NCBI GenBank assembly: GCA_947494545.1
Contig: CANLVH010000002.1
Coordinates: forward strand, 1-64,000
Source: an uncultured Mesonia sp.
GTDB lineage: Bacteria; Bacteroidota; Bacteroidia; Flavobacteriales; Flavobacteriaceae
DNA: 64,000 nt
Direction: 5' to 3'
This document shows positions 34,779-44,020 of the stretch, piece by piece. Within the stretch, counting starts at the first letter, position 1, and each line of letters starts with the position of its first letter. Below the pieces are notes generated by a model that did not search any database, was not told the origin of the DNA, and saw nothing but the letters and a program-made list of their open reading frames with translations. The translations under genes were made by a program, and so were the position numbers.

Positions 34779-35546
34779 TTAGCTGAATTTTTTAAATTTT
34801 GCCATAGACAATACAAAAAGTCCGTAGCAAAGTAAACCTGCTGCGGCAAAACCAGCCAAATACATGCCATAATCTGTGGTTTTTAGAAAAGAAAAAGCAT
34901 CGCTTAAGCTTTTAATTTCTTTATCACCTTGTGAGCTAATTCCTGCGCGCAAAAAGAAATAAGATAATAACATAACAACTAGACCTCTTGCAGTAAAACC
35001 AAAGTATCCCAGATTCTTTATTAGTTTATAATATTTTAAATCTTGGATAGCAAATTCGTCTAAAAAATCTTTTTCAAAAACCTTCTTTAAATAAAAAATT
35101 GCTTTGGCCAACAAACCTAAGCCAACAATAATAAGAATTATACTGGCAACAGTAGGTCCCAAGGTTTTTATTAAACTACTATTACCGGAAGATTGACTGC
35201 TAATCACCGCTTTTATAGCAATACCCGCAAAAGCAATATACGATAAACCGCTCACGGCAAAACCAACTTTTTTTAAGATACCTTTTTTATCGTTGCCAAT
35301 ATCTTCCGGATCTTGCGTTACTTCTATATAACGCCAAAAAGCGTAAGCAATTAGCCCTAATGCCATTGCAATTAGCAATACTTGACCATAAGCTTGTTTT
35401 TGTATCCATTCAAATACCTGCGTTTTTCCGCTCATTTGTCCGCCTAAATTTAAAGCCGTTAACAAACTCAAAACACCAATAATAATGTAAATACTTCCTT
35501 TAGCAAAAAATCCTACTTTTGCAATTTTTTTATATTTACTATCCAT
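34779..35546 (-). CDS. DUF1206 membrane protein
   Basis: The 255-aa protein has six hydrophobic helices in three internal repeats. Each repeat begins like KVGFFAKGSIYIIIGVL, KVGFAVSGLSYIAFAG or GYFGFTARGLVVMLLS, the DUF1206 pattern of one helix pair per unit. The function is unknown. It stands alone and diverges from the SDR gene. Confidence 0.85.
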   Translation of the reverse strand: MDSKYKKIAKVGFFAKGSIYIIIGVLSLLTALNLGGQMSGKTQVFEWIQKQAYGQVLLIAMALGLIAYAFWRYIEVTQDPEDIGNDKKGILKKVGFAVSGLSYIAFAGIAIKAVISSQSSGNSSLIKTLGPTVASIILIIVGLGLLAKAIFYLKKVFEKDFLDEFAIQDLKYYKLIKNLGYFGFTARGLVVMLLSYFFLRAGISSQGDKEIKSLSDAFSFLKTTDYGMYLAGFAAAGLLCYGLFVLSMAKFKKFS

Positions 35547-35717
35547 TTTGTTGGTTTTTTTATGATATTTTGAATGCTAAGGTAATTTTTTTTATGGATT
35601 ACTTTTTAAAATCGGAAAAACTTAACATTTTATAATGCATACGTTAAAAACTTGTCAAAGCTCTGTTTAAAAGCCAAATTTTAAAGACTAATTCTTATTT
35701 TCAAGAAAAATTTAAAA

Positions 35718-36446
35718 ATGAACAATTTAAAAGGAAAAACAGCTTTTATTACCGGCGGTAGTAAAGGTATAGGTTACGGAATTGCAGAAGCTTTATTAAA
35801 TGAAGGCGTTAACGTTGCTGTAACTAGCAGATCGTTACAAGCAGCCGAAGACGCAGCAACTAATTTGGGCAGCAATAATTCTGCTAAAGCGTTGGGCTTA
35901 AAAGCAGATGTACGCAATTTGGTAGACCAAGAAGAAGCCATAAGAAGAACTGCCGAAGAATTTGGTAGTGTAGATTTTGTTATTGCCAATGCAGGAATTG
36001 GTCATTACGGAAATATAGAAGAGATAACAGATAGACAATGGCGCGAAACTATAGATACCAATTTAACCGGTGTTTTCTATACGGTAAAAGCGGGATTAGA
36101 AGAACTTAAAAAAGCTAAAGGTTATTTTATAAGCATTTCTAGCTTGGCAGGTACCAATTTCTTTGCCGGCGGCTCTGCTTATAATGCCAGTAAATTTGGT
36201 TTAACCGGTTTTACACAAGCGGTAATGTTAGACTTGCGCCAAGAAGGCATAAGCGTTTCTACTATTATGCCGGGTTCTGTAAGTACACATTTTAATGGTA
36301 ACGATCCCGAAAATAATAAAGAAAAAGATGCGTGGAAAATTCAAAAGGAAGATTTAGGTGAGCTGGTTGTAGATTTGTTTAAAATGAACAAACGAAGCTT
36401 ACCAAGTAAAGTAGAAATTAGACCTTCTCAACCTCCTAAAAAGTAA
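35718..36446 (+). CDS. Short-chain dehydrogenase/reductase
   Basis: The 242-aa SDR has the nucleotide-binding TGGSKGIG (12-19), NAGIG, and catalytic YNASK (Tyr near 155, Lys four later) preceded by Ser in SISSLAG. It fits the FabG-like classical SDRs that reduce carbonyls with NAD(P)H. The substrate is unknown. It is followed 4 nt later by an aldo/keto reductase, so the two redox enzymes are probably co-transcribed and may share a detoxification or carbonyl-reduction role. Confidence 0.9.
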   Translation: MNNLKGKTAFITGGSKGIGYGIAEALLNEGVNVAVTSRSLQAAEDAATNLGSNNSAKALGLKADVRNLVDQEEAIRRTAEEFGSVDFVIANAGIGHYGNIEEITDRQWRETIDTNLTGVFYTVKAGLEELKKAKGYFISISSLAGTNFFAGGSAYNASKFGLTGFTQAVMLDLRQEGISVSTIMPGSVSTHFNGNDPENNKEKDAWKIQKEDLGELVVDLFKMNKRSLPSKVEIRPSQPPKK

Positions 36447-36450
36447 TTTT

Positions 36451-37404
36451 ATGAACTATAAATTATTAGGAAAAACTGACTTAAAAACGCCGCCAATTGT
36501 TTTTGGCGGAAATGTTTTTGGTTGGACGTTAGATAAAAAAGAGTCCTTCGCAATCTTAGACGAGATTTATGAAATGGGCTTTAATTTTATAGATACCGCA
36601 GATGTTTATTCACGTTGGGCCGAAGGCAACAGCGGAGGAGAATCCGAAAAAATAATAGGAGAGTGGATGCAATCTCGCGGCAATCGCGATAAAATTATAT
36701 CGGCTACCAAAGTTGGTTCTAGTATGCAACAAGGCGGCGATAAAGATATTAGTAAAAAACATATTTTCACTGCCGTGGAAGATTCCTTAAAACGGTTAAA
36801 AACAGATTATTTAGATTTATATTTCACCCATTGGGACGATAACAAAACCCCGGTAGAAGAAACTTTGTCTGCATACCAAAAACTAATAGAAGAAGGAAAG
36901 GTACGTTATATAGGCGCTTCTAATCTTTCGGCAGAGCGTTTACAAGCTTCTTTAGACGCTTCAAAAAACGATGGTTTGCCTAAATACCAAGTTTTTCAAC
37001 CGGAATATAATTTACTGGAACGCGATAAATTTGAAGGTAAAATAAAAGAAATCTGTGTAGAAAATGATTTGGGTGTTACCAATTACTTTTCTTTAGCCAG
37101 CGGTTTTTTAACCGGAAAATATAGGCAAGAAAGCGATTTTGAAGGACAGAAACGAAAAGATTTTGTAGAGAAATATCTTAACCGTAGAGGTTTACAAGTT
37201 TTAGATACTTTAGACGAAATTGCAAAAAACCACCAAGTTTCTAATGCGGCAGTAGCTTTGGCTTGGACAATGCAAAAACCGGGAATAACCGCGCCTATTG
37301 CTAGCGCAACAAAAAGCGCACATTTAACCGCCTTTACAGAAGCGGTAAAACTAGAACTTTCTGAACAAGAAATGGGGGTTTTAGATCAAGTAAGTAAAAA
37401 GTAA
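36451..37404 (+). CDS. Aldo/keto reductase
   Basis: The 317-aa TIM-barrel oxidoreductase has the AKR catalytic tetrad in order: Asp and Tyr in FIDTADVYSRW, Lys in SATKVG, and His in LYFTHWDD. YIGASNLSAERL and the C-terminal GITAPIASATK fit the NADPH-binding loop of the general AKR family (Tas/YdhF-like). It follows the SDR by 4 nt. A strong bidirectional terminator follows. Confidence 0.9.
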   Translation: MNYKLLGKTDLKTPPIVFGGNVFGWTLDKKESFAILDEIYEMGFNFIDTADVYSRWAEGNSGGESEKIIGEWMQSRGNRDKIISATKVGSSMQQGGDKDISKKHIFTAVEDSLKRLKTDYLDLYFTHWDDNKTPVEETLSAYQKLIEEGKVRYIGASNLSAERLQASLDASKNDGLPKYQVFQPEYNLLERDKFEGKIKEICVENDLGVTNYFSLASGFLTGKYRQESDFEGQKRKDFVEKYLNRRGLQVLDTLDEIAKNHQVSNAAVALAWTMQKPGITAPIASATKSAHLTAFTEAVKLELSEQEMGVLDQVSKK

Positions 37405-37421
37405 AGCTTAAAATTAAGCAT

Positions 37422-37466
37422 AAAAAAAGGCTATCGAGATTATTTTTCTCTGATAGCCTTTTTTTT
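37422..37466. terminator. Bidirectional terminator between AKR and rpoD
   Basis: A perfect 14-bp stem (37422-37435 with 37452-37465) has A and T tracts on both sides, so it serves both converging genes. Confidence 0.85.
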
Positions 37467-37483
37467 ATAAACTTCAAATTACC

Positions 37484-38350
37484 TTAACCTAAATATTTTT
37501 TAAGAATCTTATTTTTAGACTGGTGTTTTAACCTTCTAATACCTTTTTCTCTAATTTGTCTAACGCGTTCGCGACTTAAATCAAAGGTATCGCCAATTTC
37601 TTGCAAAGTCATTGCCGGTTGGTTGCCAATACCATAATTAAGACGAATAACATCTGCCTCTCTAGTAGATAAAGTGTCTAAAGCACGATTAATTTCGATG
37701 CTTAAACTATCTAACATTAATTGATCGTCTGGAGTAGGAGACTCGCCAGAGCTTAATACATCGTATAAATTAGAATCGTTTTCGCCTTCTTTAAACGGCG
37801 CATCCATAGAAAGATGTCTTCCGGAGTTTTTAATAGCAGTCTTTACTTGCGAAATTGTCATATCTAACTCTTTTGCAACTTCTTCTGCAGAAGGTGGGCG
37901 CTCTAAACTTTGTTCTAAATGAGAAAAAGTTTTATTTATTTTATTAATAACGCCAATTTTATTAAGCGGCAATCGTACTACTCGCGATTGTTCTGCAAGC
38001 GCTTGTAAAATAGATTGTCTAATCCACCAAACAGCATACGATATAAATTTAAAACCACGGGTTTCGTCAAAACGTTTAGCGGCTTTTACTAAACCTACAT
38101 TTCCTTCATTAATCAAATCCGGAAGTTTTAAACCTTGATTTTGGTATTGTTTTGCAACAGAAACCACAAATCGTAAATTAGCATTTGTCAATTTTTCCAG
38201 CGCTACTTGATCTCCTTCACGTATGCGTTGTGCCAATTCTACTTCTTCCTCGGCTGTAATTAAATCTACCTTGCTAATATCTTGTAGATATTTATCTAAA
38301 GATTTCGATTCTCGGTTGGTAACTTGTTTGGTAATTTTAAGTTGTCTCAT
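37484..38350 (-). CDS. rpoD: Primary sigma factor (Bacteroidota RpoD/SigA)
   Basis: The 288-aa sigma-70 factor lacks region 1.1 and runs straight from region 1.2 ([19 protein letters not shown]) to region 4. Region 2 reads [19 protein letters not shown] and [10 protein letters not shown]. Region 4.2 is the helix-turn-helix [19 protein letters not shown]. The short length and sequence fit the Bacteroidota housekeeping sigma factor, which recognises TAnnTTTG/TTTG promoters. That agrees with the -7 boxes in this window. It has its own terminator and is not in an rpsU-dnaG operon. Confidence 0.95.
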   Translation of the reverse strand: MRQLKITKQVTNRESKSLDKYLQDISKVDLITAEEEVELAQRIREGDQVALEKLTNANLRFVVSVAKQYQNQGLKLPDLINEGNVGLVKAAKRFDETRGFKFISYAVWWIRQSILQALAEQSRVVRLPLNKIGVINKINKTFSHLEQSLERPPSAEEVAKELDMTISQVKTAIKNSGRHLSMDAPFKEGENDSNLYDVLSSGESPTPDDQLMLDSLSIEINRALDTLSTREADVIRLNYGIGNQPAMTLQEIGDTFDLSRERVRQIREKGIRRLKHQSKNKILKKYLG

Positions 38351-38522
38351 GTATATAGGCTGTTTTTGTAAATTAACACAGTTTTCATTATACGTAAATT
38401 AGACGAGAATTCCAAATTAACTTACAGTAAAATGTTTTTATGTGCGTTTTTTAAAGAAGATACGCTGGTTTTGTGCTTTTTTTTTAAATTTTAAACAATT
38501 TGGTAATGGTGCTATAAACTAA

Positions 38523-38555
38523 AAAAATCACGAACAAAAAATGCTCGTGATTTTT
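38523..38555 (-). terminator. Terminator of the FKBP gene
   Basis: An 11-bp stem (AAAAATCACGA with its complement) and T tract lies about 22 bp past the FKBP stop codon. Confidence 0.75.
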
Positions 38556-38576
38556 ATAGTAGTTATAACGTACAAT

Positions 38577-39005
38577 TTATTTGATTTCCATAACTTCTAC
38601 GTCAAAAACTAAATCTTGTCCGGCCAACGGGTGATTAGCGTCTACTAAGATAGAATCATCTTTTACTTCGGCAACACGCAATTGGCGCTCGCTACCATCA
38701 GGATTTTTAGAAACTAAGCCCATTCCTACTTCCGGCTCTATTTCTTGTGGCAATTGGCTTTTAGGAACTTCCATAAAAAGCTCATCTTTTACATCGCCAT
38801 AAGCTTCGGCTTGGGGTATTTCTATGGTTTTCTTTTCGTTTACTTTCATATCAATAAGACCGTTTTCAAGTCCCGGAATAATTTGTCCACCGCCCACGGT
38901 AAACTCGATTGGTTCTCTTTCTAAAGAACTATCGAAAACCTGGCCATTGGTAAGTTTTCCTGTGTAATGTACTTTAACGGTGTCATTTGTTTTAACTTGA
39001 CTCAT
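38577..39005 (-). CDS. FKBP-type peptidyl-prolyl isomerase (SlyD-like)
   Basis: The 142-aa protein has VHYTGKLTNGQVFDSS, the FKBP core, and FTVGGGQIIPGLENGL, the loop over the active site. An insert-in-flap is present, with VPKSQLPQ-like residues, as in SlyD. No His-rich tail is seen. It is probably a cytoplasmic folding catalyst and chaperone. It is monocistronic with its own terminator. Confidence 0.92.
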   Translation of the reverse strand: MSQVKTNDTVKVHYTGKLTNGQVFDSSLEREPIEFTVGGGQIIPGLENGLIDMKVNEKKTIEIPQAEAYGDVKDELFMEVPKSQLPQEIEPEVGMGLVSKNPDGSERQLRVAEVKDDSILVDANHPLAGQDLVFDVEVMEIK

Positions 39006-39227
39006 AGAGTTTAATTTTCTGTTTTAATAAATAAACGTACAAACAGTTATAGCTGCTTGTAAACGCTTTGCAAAACTATAAGATTAAAATTGAAAACCAA
39101 GGAGTTAAGTCTGTTTTCTTCTAATTCTGGAAAAGCTTAACATTTTTTTTAGAACATCGAGTCCTAACATTTTTTAAAAGTTTAAAAAAAGCATTTATCT
39201 TGGCATTCCAACTTCAGTAAAAAATTT

Positions 39228-39374
39228 ATGGAAAAAGAAAACAGACAAGAAAAAGAAGATTATATTCTTAAAGATAATAAGAAAACAAAAATTGGTGCGG
39301 GCTTTATTATTGTAGTTTTAATAATTTTGGCCGCCGGCGTAATTGCTTCCGGATTTTATATGGAATGGTGGTAA
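39228..39374 (+). CDS. Small single-helix membrane protein (48 aa)
   Basis: A 48-codon frame starting MEKENRQEKEDYILKD has an acidic-basic N-terminal half and one hydrophobic helix (about 24-42) ending EWW. A TATCTTGG box lies upstream and codon use matches its neighbours. The function is unknown. Confidence 0.6.
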   Translation: MEKENRQEKEDYILKDNKKTKIGAGFIIVVLIILAAGVIASGFYMEWW

Positions 39375-39462
39375 AAAATTTTTAGACAAAATCTTTAATT
39401 CTTTTGGAGTAGGGCTAAAAATAGTATCGCTTACGCGGAATTTTTATTTTAGAACCAAAAAA

Positions 39463-39493
39463 AAAGGGATAGTTCAATTTGAACTATCCCTTT
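39463..39493. terminator. Bidirectional terminator
   Basis: A perfect 13-bp stem, 39463-39475 with 39481-39493, serves the OmpA-like gene and the small membrane gene. Confidence 0.85.
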
Positions 39494-39494
39494 C

Positions 39495-39504
39495 TTCCGT
39501 AAAG
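39495..39504 (+). repeat. TTCCGTAAAG motif, intergenic copy
   Basis: Exact copy directly abutting the terminator, 13 bp from the OmpA-like gene's stop codon. Confidence 0.8.
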
Positions 39505-39516
39505 AAAATTCTTATA

Positions 39517-40347
39517 TTATTCTGAACTTTCTAACATAGCCAAAAACTTGTCTAAGTTTGGCAAAATTACAATACGCGTACGTCTGTTTTTCTCTCTTCC
39601 GTCGCGCGTGCCATTGTCTGCTACCGGCTTGTAGCTACTTCTTCCTGAAGCGATGAGCTGCTGCCCATCTACGTCAAATTTATCTTGTAATAACCTAACA
39701 ATAGAAGTGGCACGTCTTACACTTAAATCCCAATTATCTTCTAAATAAGAATCTTTTACAATGGTCTTATTATCGGTATGACCTTCTACCAAAACCTCCA
39801 TTGCCGGTTCAGATTTAATAACTTCGGCAATTCTGCCAAGTAGTTTATGTGCTTTCGGGTTTACCCAATAACTACCACTTCTAAACAACAACTCGTCTGA
39901 GATAGTAATTTGTACAACGGTTTCATTAACATCAATATCAATACCGTCGTCGCCATCTGATAAAGATTTGGTTAAATTGTACGAAATGGCCAAATCTACA
40001 GAATCTTTAAAGGTTTTGGCTTCTGCTAATTTTTCAGAATCTACATTCCGTAAAGTTTTACGCATTGCATCTTTAGATTTTTTAGACATAGCGCCAATGT
40101 CTTCTATCATCTCTAACTTTTCGTCGTTTTCTTCCTGCAAACGATTAATTTTTGCGTAATACTCGGTAACCCGGTCTTGAATTTTTGCGTATTTCTCTTC
40201 GCATTCTTCTTTATCTACGCGGGTTTTCATCAAGGTGCTGCGCGTGTTGTCTAATTCTGTTTCCAGCTCTGTATATTTCTTCTTAGAAACACAAGAACTT
40301 GTTACAATAGCCAAGGCTACAGCGGTTAGTGCAATTTTAGATTTCAT
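39517..40347 (-). CDS. OmpA-like peptidoglycan-binding lipoprotein
   Basis: The 276-aa protein has a lipoprotein signal peptide with TSSC (Cys19). A heptad-rich coiled coil of about 60 residues follows (KYTELETELDNTRSTLMK onward). The C-terminal OmpA domain (about 150-270) carries VEGHTDNK and DLSVRRATSIVRLLQ, then GKNRRTRI-like residues, the peptidoglycan-binding signature. It should tether the outer membrane to peptidoglycan. Its coding strand has one motif copy (40046-40055, Thr-Leu-Arg-Asn). Confidence 0.9.
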   Translation of the reverse strand: MKSKIALTAVALAIVTSSCVSKKKYTELETELDNTRSTLMKTRVDKEECEEKYAKIQDRVTEYYAKINRLQEENDEKLEMIEDIGAMSKKSKDAMRKTLRNVDSEKLAEAKTFKDSVDLAISYNLTKSLSDGDDGIDIDVNETVVQITISDELLFRSGSYWVNPKAHKLLGRIAEVIKSEPAMEVLVEGHTDNKTIVKDSYLEDNWDLSVRRATSIVRLLQDKFDVDGQQLIASGRSSYKPVADNGTRDGREKNRRTRIVILPNLDKFLAMLESSE

Positions 40348-40504
40348 AGTGAATTTTTTTAATGGTTAGTGCTAAATAACTCAATATATTCAGTAAATAG
40401 TACTTATGAATTCTTATACTTTTGTTAATAATCCTTAAAAGAAAAGTGGTTGTATTATTGTTTGGTGGAGTTTTTGTTTAAGAAAAAATCTGTACATTTA
40501 TACT

Positions 40505-41164
40505 ATGAAGAAAATTGTTTTTTTATTCGGGGTTTTTGCAAGCTTGTTACCGCTAACAGGTTATGCGCAATTAGATAACTCAAACACAACTACTAGTGGC
40601 AGTATGTTTGGGAGATCTACTAATATGAATGGTTTTTCTACTTCTACACCAAGTTTATCTAAAACCAATAAGGGTATTTACAGCACTAGAAATACGTCTA
40701 GAAGTTTAGAAAGTAATGAGAAAGAGCTAGATATTACCCAAAATGAAGGTTTTATAGAGCCCAATCAAAAATTTGATCCTAAATATTTAAAAAAACAAGA
40801 AAGCAAACGCAATATAGAAGAGTTTAAACGCAACCAAGATTTAGGAGAGTTTAGAACAACCGGTGCCAATGTAAAATTGTTGTGCCGCGATCATCAAGCT
40901 GTAGATGGCGATTTGGTGCGAATTATTGTAAACGGAAAAGTAGCTTTAGATCAAGTTTTCTTAGAAGGTTCTTTTAAAAGTATTTTTATAAAATTAGAAA
41001 AAGGTTTTAATAAGATTGAAATTGAAGCTTTAAATCAAGGCTCAAGCGGACCAAATACAGCGGCTTTTAAGGTTTTAGACGATCAAGGAACGGTAATTTC
41101 TTCTAACCAATGGAATTTGGCAACAGGATTTAAAGCCTCTATGATTGTAATAAAAGAAGAATAA
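40505..41164 (+). CDS. Secreted protein of unknown function
   Basis: The 219-aa protein has a signal peptide with likely cleavage at GYAQ (about 22). A Ser/Thr/Asn-rich stretch follows (23-75). The C-terminal 90 residues look like a beta-sandwich: VDGDLVRIIVNGKVALDQVF and LEKGFNKIEIEALNQGSSGP. It resembles Bacteroidota secreted proteins annotated only as hypothetical. It lies 58 bp before the stress-protein ATG. Confidence 0.65.
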   Translation: MKKIVFLFGVFASLLPLTGYAQLDNSNTTTSGSMFGRSTNMNGFSTSTPSLSKTNKGIYSTRNTSRSLESNEKELDITQNEGFIEPNQKFDPKYLKKQESKRNIEEFKRNQDLGEFRTTGANVKLLCRDHQAVDGDLVRIIVNGKVALDQVFLEGSFKSIFIKLEKGFNKIEIEALNQGSSGPNTAAFKVLDDQGTVISSNQWNLATGFKASMIVIKEE

Positions 41165-41222
41165 ATTTTCTCTCCCTGTTTTGAAGACAAGAAAGTGGGA
41201 GAGGAGTAAAAAAATAAATAGT

Positions 41223-41675
41223 ATGCAACGTGTTTTAATAGCAATAGATTATCATCCAACTTCAGAAAAAGTAGCAGAAATAGGTAATAATTTGGCAAAA
41301 CAAATGAATGCCGAAGTGTGTTTGCTGCACGTTTTCACGGAAACAAAATATTACGGCGTAGAATTTCCTACATTTTTAGGTTATGATAGTTATAACGTAG
41401 CTTTAAATTTAGAAATGCAGGAGGAAATTAAAAAAGTAGCCGAAAACTATCTAGAAAAAGCAGCTGCTCATTTAGGCAAAAACATACAGACACATTTAAG
41501 AGTAGGAGAAACGGCAGAAGAAATTTTGAACTACGCCAAAGAATGGAATGCAGATTTAATTGTAATGGGAACACATAGTCGTAGCGCTTTAGAAAAACTC
41601 TTTATGGGTGCCGAGGCAACGAAAGTATTAGAAAAAACCACCATACCGGTATTTATGGTGCCCGTAAAAAAGTAA
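41223..41675 (+). CDS. Universal stress protein
   Basis: I placed the start at ATG 41223 (MQRVLIAIDYHP, 150 aa), because the 14 upstream residues are not part of the fold. The UspA domain has VLIAIDY at the start and ends with GTHSRSALEKLFMGA, then KTTIPVFMVP. The GxHSRS...G pattern fits the ATP-binding type. It probably acts in stress survival in the cytoplasm; the target is unknown. Confidence 0.88.
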   Translation: MQRVLIAIDYHPTSEKVAEIGNNLAKQMNAEVCLLHVFTETKYYGVEFPTFLGYDSYNVALNLEMQEEIKKVAENYLEKAAAHLGKNIQTHLRVGETAEEILNYAKEWNADLIVMGTHSRSALEKLFMGAEATKVLEKTTIPVFMVPVKK

Positions 41676-41688
41676 ATTTACTAAAAAA

Positions 41689-41889
41689 CTAATCTTGGTT
41701 TTTGCGTTTCTGTCTTTGTTTAGAAATAAAAGGTAAAGCCAAACTAATAATACTGCCAACTACCGTACCACCAATAATGCTCAAAAAAATAGAATCCCAC
41801 ATAGAGTTACTGGCAATATAATACATTATAAAAGTAGCAATACCAACTATAAAAAATACGAGTAAGAATAATCGGACGCGCTTTGTCAT
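41689..41889 (-). CDS. Small two-helix membrane protein
   Basis: The 66-aa protein has two hydrophobic helices (about 7-26 and 32-54, with a GGTVVGSI glycine zipper) and a basic tail (KQRQKRKNQD). It is convergent with the stress-protein gene. It resembles small conserved proteins of Flavobacteriaceae, but I cannot name a family. Confidence 0.65.
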   Translation of the reverse strand: MTKRVRLFLLVFFIVGIATFIMYYIASNSMWDSIFLSIIGGTVVGSIISLALPFISKQRQKRKNQD

Positions 41890-42012
41890 AACGTGTTGTT
41901 TTTACTGAAAATTACATATATTTATAGATATTAAAAACCTCTTTAACGTAGTTTTTTATTATTTTGTTAAGGAGTGTTTAATTTTTTAGGAAATTTAAAA
42001 GAGGCTGAAAAA

Positions 42013-42576
42013 ATGAGAACTTTAAGGAAATCTGTTAACGCTATATTGCTTATAACTTCTTTTAGTTTATTGTTTATAGCTTGCAAAAGCACAAAAAATC
42101 TTCCAGAACAACAACCTGAATTTATTCCACAGAAAAGAATTGCAATCAGTTTTAATTCTGCAGAACCAAATTTTAACCGTGCTTTAGAGCAATTATCTGC
42201 GCAAGGAATGTTGGGTGTGGGCAATACAGCAGGAAATATTTCGCTAAGTTCCTCTAAGAATTACCTAAAAATCAATGCAGACACCATAAATGCGTATTTA
42301 CCATATTTTGGAAGCCGACAGGGAATTAGTAAACCAAGCAATTTGGGCGCAATAGAATTTAACGACATCCCAAAAGAATTTACCATGATATATAACCCCG
42401 AAAAAAAACGGACAAAAATTACTTTTAGCATAGATCAAAAAAACAGTCAAGAAAACTATTCGGTTGTTTTGTATATAAGCAATAACGGAAATAGTGTTTT
42501 AAATGTAAACAGTACAAAACGCGACCGTATTGCTTATCGCGGAAAAGCTACAGCCTTAAAAACAGAGGAGTATTAA
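42013..42576 (+). CDS. Lipoprotein of unknown function
   Basis: The start is ATG 42013 (MRTLRKSVNAILL, 187 aa), preceded by a purine-rich AAAGAGG. It beats the in-frame GTG 13 codons upstream because it gives a proper lipoprotein signal peptide with FIAC (Cys24). The rest has a strand-rich domain with NYLKINADTINAYLPYFG, then a run resembling DUF4251, small lipoproteins common in Bacteroidota. The DUF4251 match rests on my reading only. Confidence 0.7.
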   Translation: MRTLRKSVNAILLITSFSLLFIACKSTKNLPEQQPEFIPQKRIAISFNSAEPNFNRALEQLSAQGMLGVGNTAGNISLSSSKNYLKINADTINAYLPYFGSRQGISKPSNLGAIEFNDIPKEFTMIYNPEKKRTKITFSIDQKNSQENYSVVLYISNNGNSVLNVNSTKRDRIAYRGKATALKTEEY

Positions 42577-42593
42577 ATTAAAATTATCTATCT

Positions 42594-42603
42594 CTTTACG
42601 GAA
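42594..42603 (-). repeat. TTCCGTAAAG motif, intergenic copy
   Basis: Exact copy 17 bp after the DUF4251-like gene. Confidence 0.8.
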
Positions 42604-42835
42604 TTATTCTATTTTACATAATATAAATTATAGTACAAATGTGTTTACTAAAGTAAAACCGCGAATAGAATTTTTTCTGTTCTATTTTACATAGATGCAG
42701 ATATGACGCCTTTAGGTCCATATCGTCAGCATTTATGTAAAAGCAATTTTACGACCAATTTATATTCACATTCATAAGTTATAATGTCTAACAAAAAAAT
42801 CAATTTGAGAAAATACTTTTAAAAGAAGAAAATAA

Positions 42836-43291
42836 TCATTTCTTCATTCTCTTTTCTTTTTCTTTTGGAGCTATTATTTCACCTTGACTATTTAATACTT
42901 GAAAAAAATCGTATTTAAGTTCAATTCTTTCAATTAGAATTCTGGTTTCTTGCGCATGTAATTCTTCTACACTCCAGGATACGGGAATTGCTTTTTCTAT
43001 TATCCAACCGCTGATTAGTTTTTGTTCAGAATTTAAAAGTCGCACTATGAGATTTACAGCTTGTGTTTTATGGTTGTTAATCTTATTCATACACCAAGCA
43101 ATTAAGCGTGAATCTGGCTCATAAGCTCGTTTAAGAATTAAATTCTCAAAATGCACTTTTTCTAGTTTAGACTCTTCGGTTTTACAGATGCTCGCTTTTA
43201 AACCATTAATAGACTGAAAATGTATATCTTTAGAAAACTCTTTGTGTTTAAATTTAACGACGAAATGCATATTTAAAGGCGGATAATTCAT
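42836..43291 (-). CDS. Contractile-tail tube protein, gp19 family (second copy)
   Basis: The 151-aa protein starts MNYPPLNMHFVVKFKHK and contains DIHFQSINGLKAS near residue 20, the start pattern of phage T4 gp19-like tail tube proteins (PF06841). Its ISGWIIEKAIPVSWSVEELH matches the corresponding stretch of its neighbour. The family forms the inner tube of contractile tails and of extracellular contractile injection systems. It is 22 bp downstream of the first copy and more diverged. No sheath, baseplate or ATPase gene is near. Confidence 0.75.
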   Translation of the reverse strand: MNYPPLNMHFVVKFKHKEFSKDIHFQSINGLKASICKTEESKLEKVHFENLILKRAYEPDSRLIAWCMNKINNHKTQAVNLIVRLLNSEQKLISGWIIEKAIPVSWSVEELHAQETRILIERIELKYDFFQVLNSQGEIIAPKEKEKRMKK

Positions 43292-43313
43292 AACGGCTAA
43301 ATATGATTTTTTA

Positions 43314-43739
43314 TTAATTCTGAACGTTTAACCCTTCGTGAGCAATTTCTACACGTTCAATAAAAACTTCACTTTTCATCGCATTTAATTCGGCATAATT
43401 AATAGCTACCGGCCATGCATCTTTTATTTTCCAAGTTATAGTTGGCTCATGCTCTTCATTTAATAAACTTATTGTGATGTCACGTCTTTCTAAGTTGCCT
43501 AACTTTACTGTATTAAACCATTCAAACAATTCGTTATCTTCTTTAAAAACACCTCTTTTTAAAACGATAGTAGAATATTTGCGCAATCCCGGAATTTTTT
43601 GAGTTGTATATTCTTTTGAGGCACCATCTCTATATTCTACTATTTCTTGCTTAGCAGAAAGTCCTGTGACTTCTGTAAAGCCTATACGCGTGCCACCCCA
43701 TTCTACCTGAAAATGAAAATTAACCAAAGGATAAGCCAT
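43314..43739 (-). CDS. Contractile-tail tube protein, gp19/Pvc1-like
   Basis: The 141-aa protein begins MAYPLVNFHFQVEWGG and continues GFTEVTGLSAKQEIVEYRDG. KIPGLRKYSTIVLKRGVF and WKIKDAWPVAINYAELNA are highly typical of gp19/Afp1/Pvc1 tail tube proteins of contractile injection systems. It should polymerise into hexameric rings that form the tube. It is first in a two-gene unit with a diverged paralogue. Two tube paralogues are normal for such systems, but here the rest of the cluster is absent from the window. Confidence 0.88.
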   Translation of the reverse strand: MAYPLVNFHFQVEWGGTRIGFTEVTGLSAKQEIVEYRDGASKEYTTQKIPGLRKYSTIVLKRGVFKEDNELFEWFNTVKLGNLERRDITISLLNEEHEPTITWKIKDAWPVAINYAELNAMKSEVFIERVEIAHEGLNVQN

Positions 43740-44020
43740 ACTATTTAGTTTATAAGTTACTGATTATAAATATACTAAATAAATTTGCTTTACTACTTAT
43801 TTTGATTTTTAAAAGAGACTATTTCCAAAAATCACCTCTTCCCTATTTGTATAGTTATTATTAGGCAATGCAAGATTTTCAAATAGATTGTGTAAAATTT
43901 ACTTTCTTTTAATGGGAAGTAATTCGTGCAGTTTTTAAGTTCGTATATTTAAAAAATTTAGAAAAGTTCTTACTCTTCAAGTGGTTTTTTATTCTAAGAT
44001 TTAAAAAACTTGCGCAAAAA

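Noticed and set aside
42607..42693. 14-bp direct repeat TTCTATTTTACATA (42607-42620 and 42680-42693)
   Set aside because: AT-rich, only two copies, and with no flanking transposase. Likely chance or a local duplication.
42836..43739. Prophage
   Set aside because: Only two tube proteins are present, with no integrase, terminase, capsid, lysis or attachment sites.
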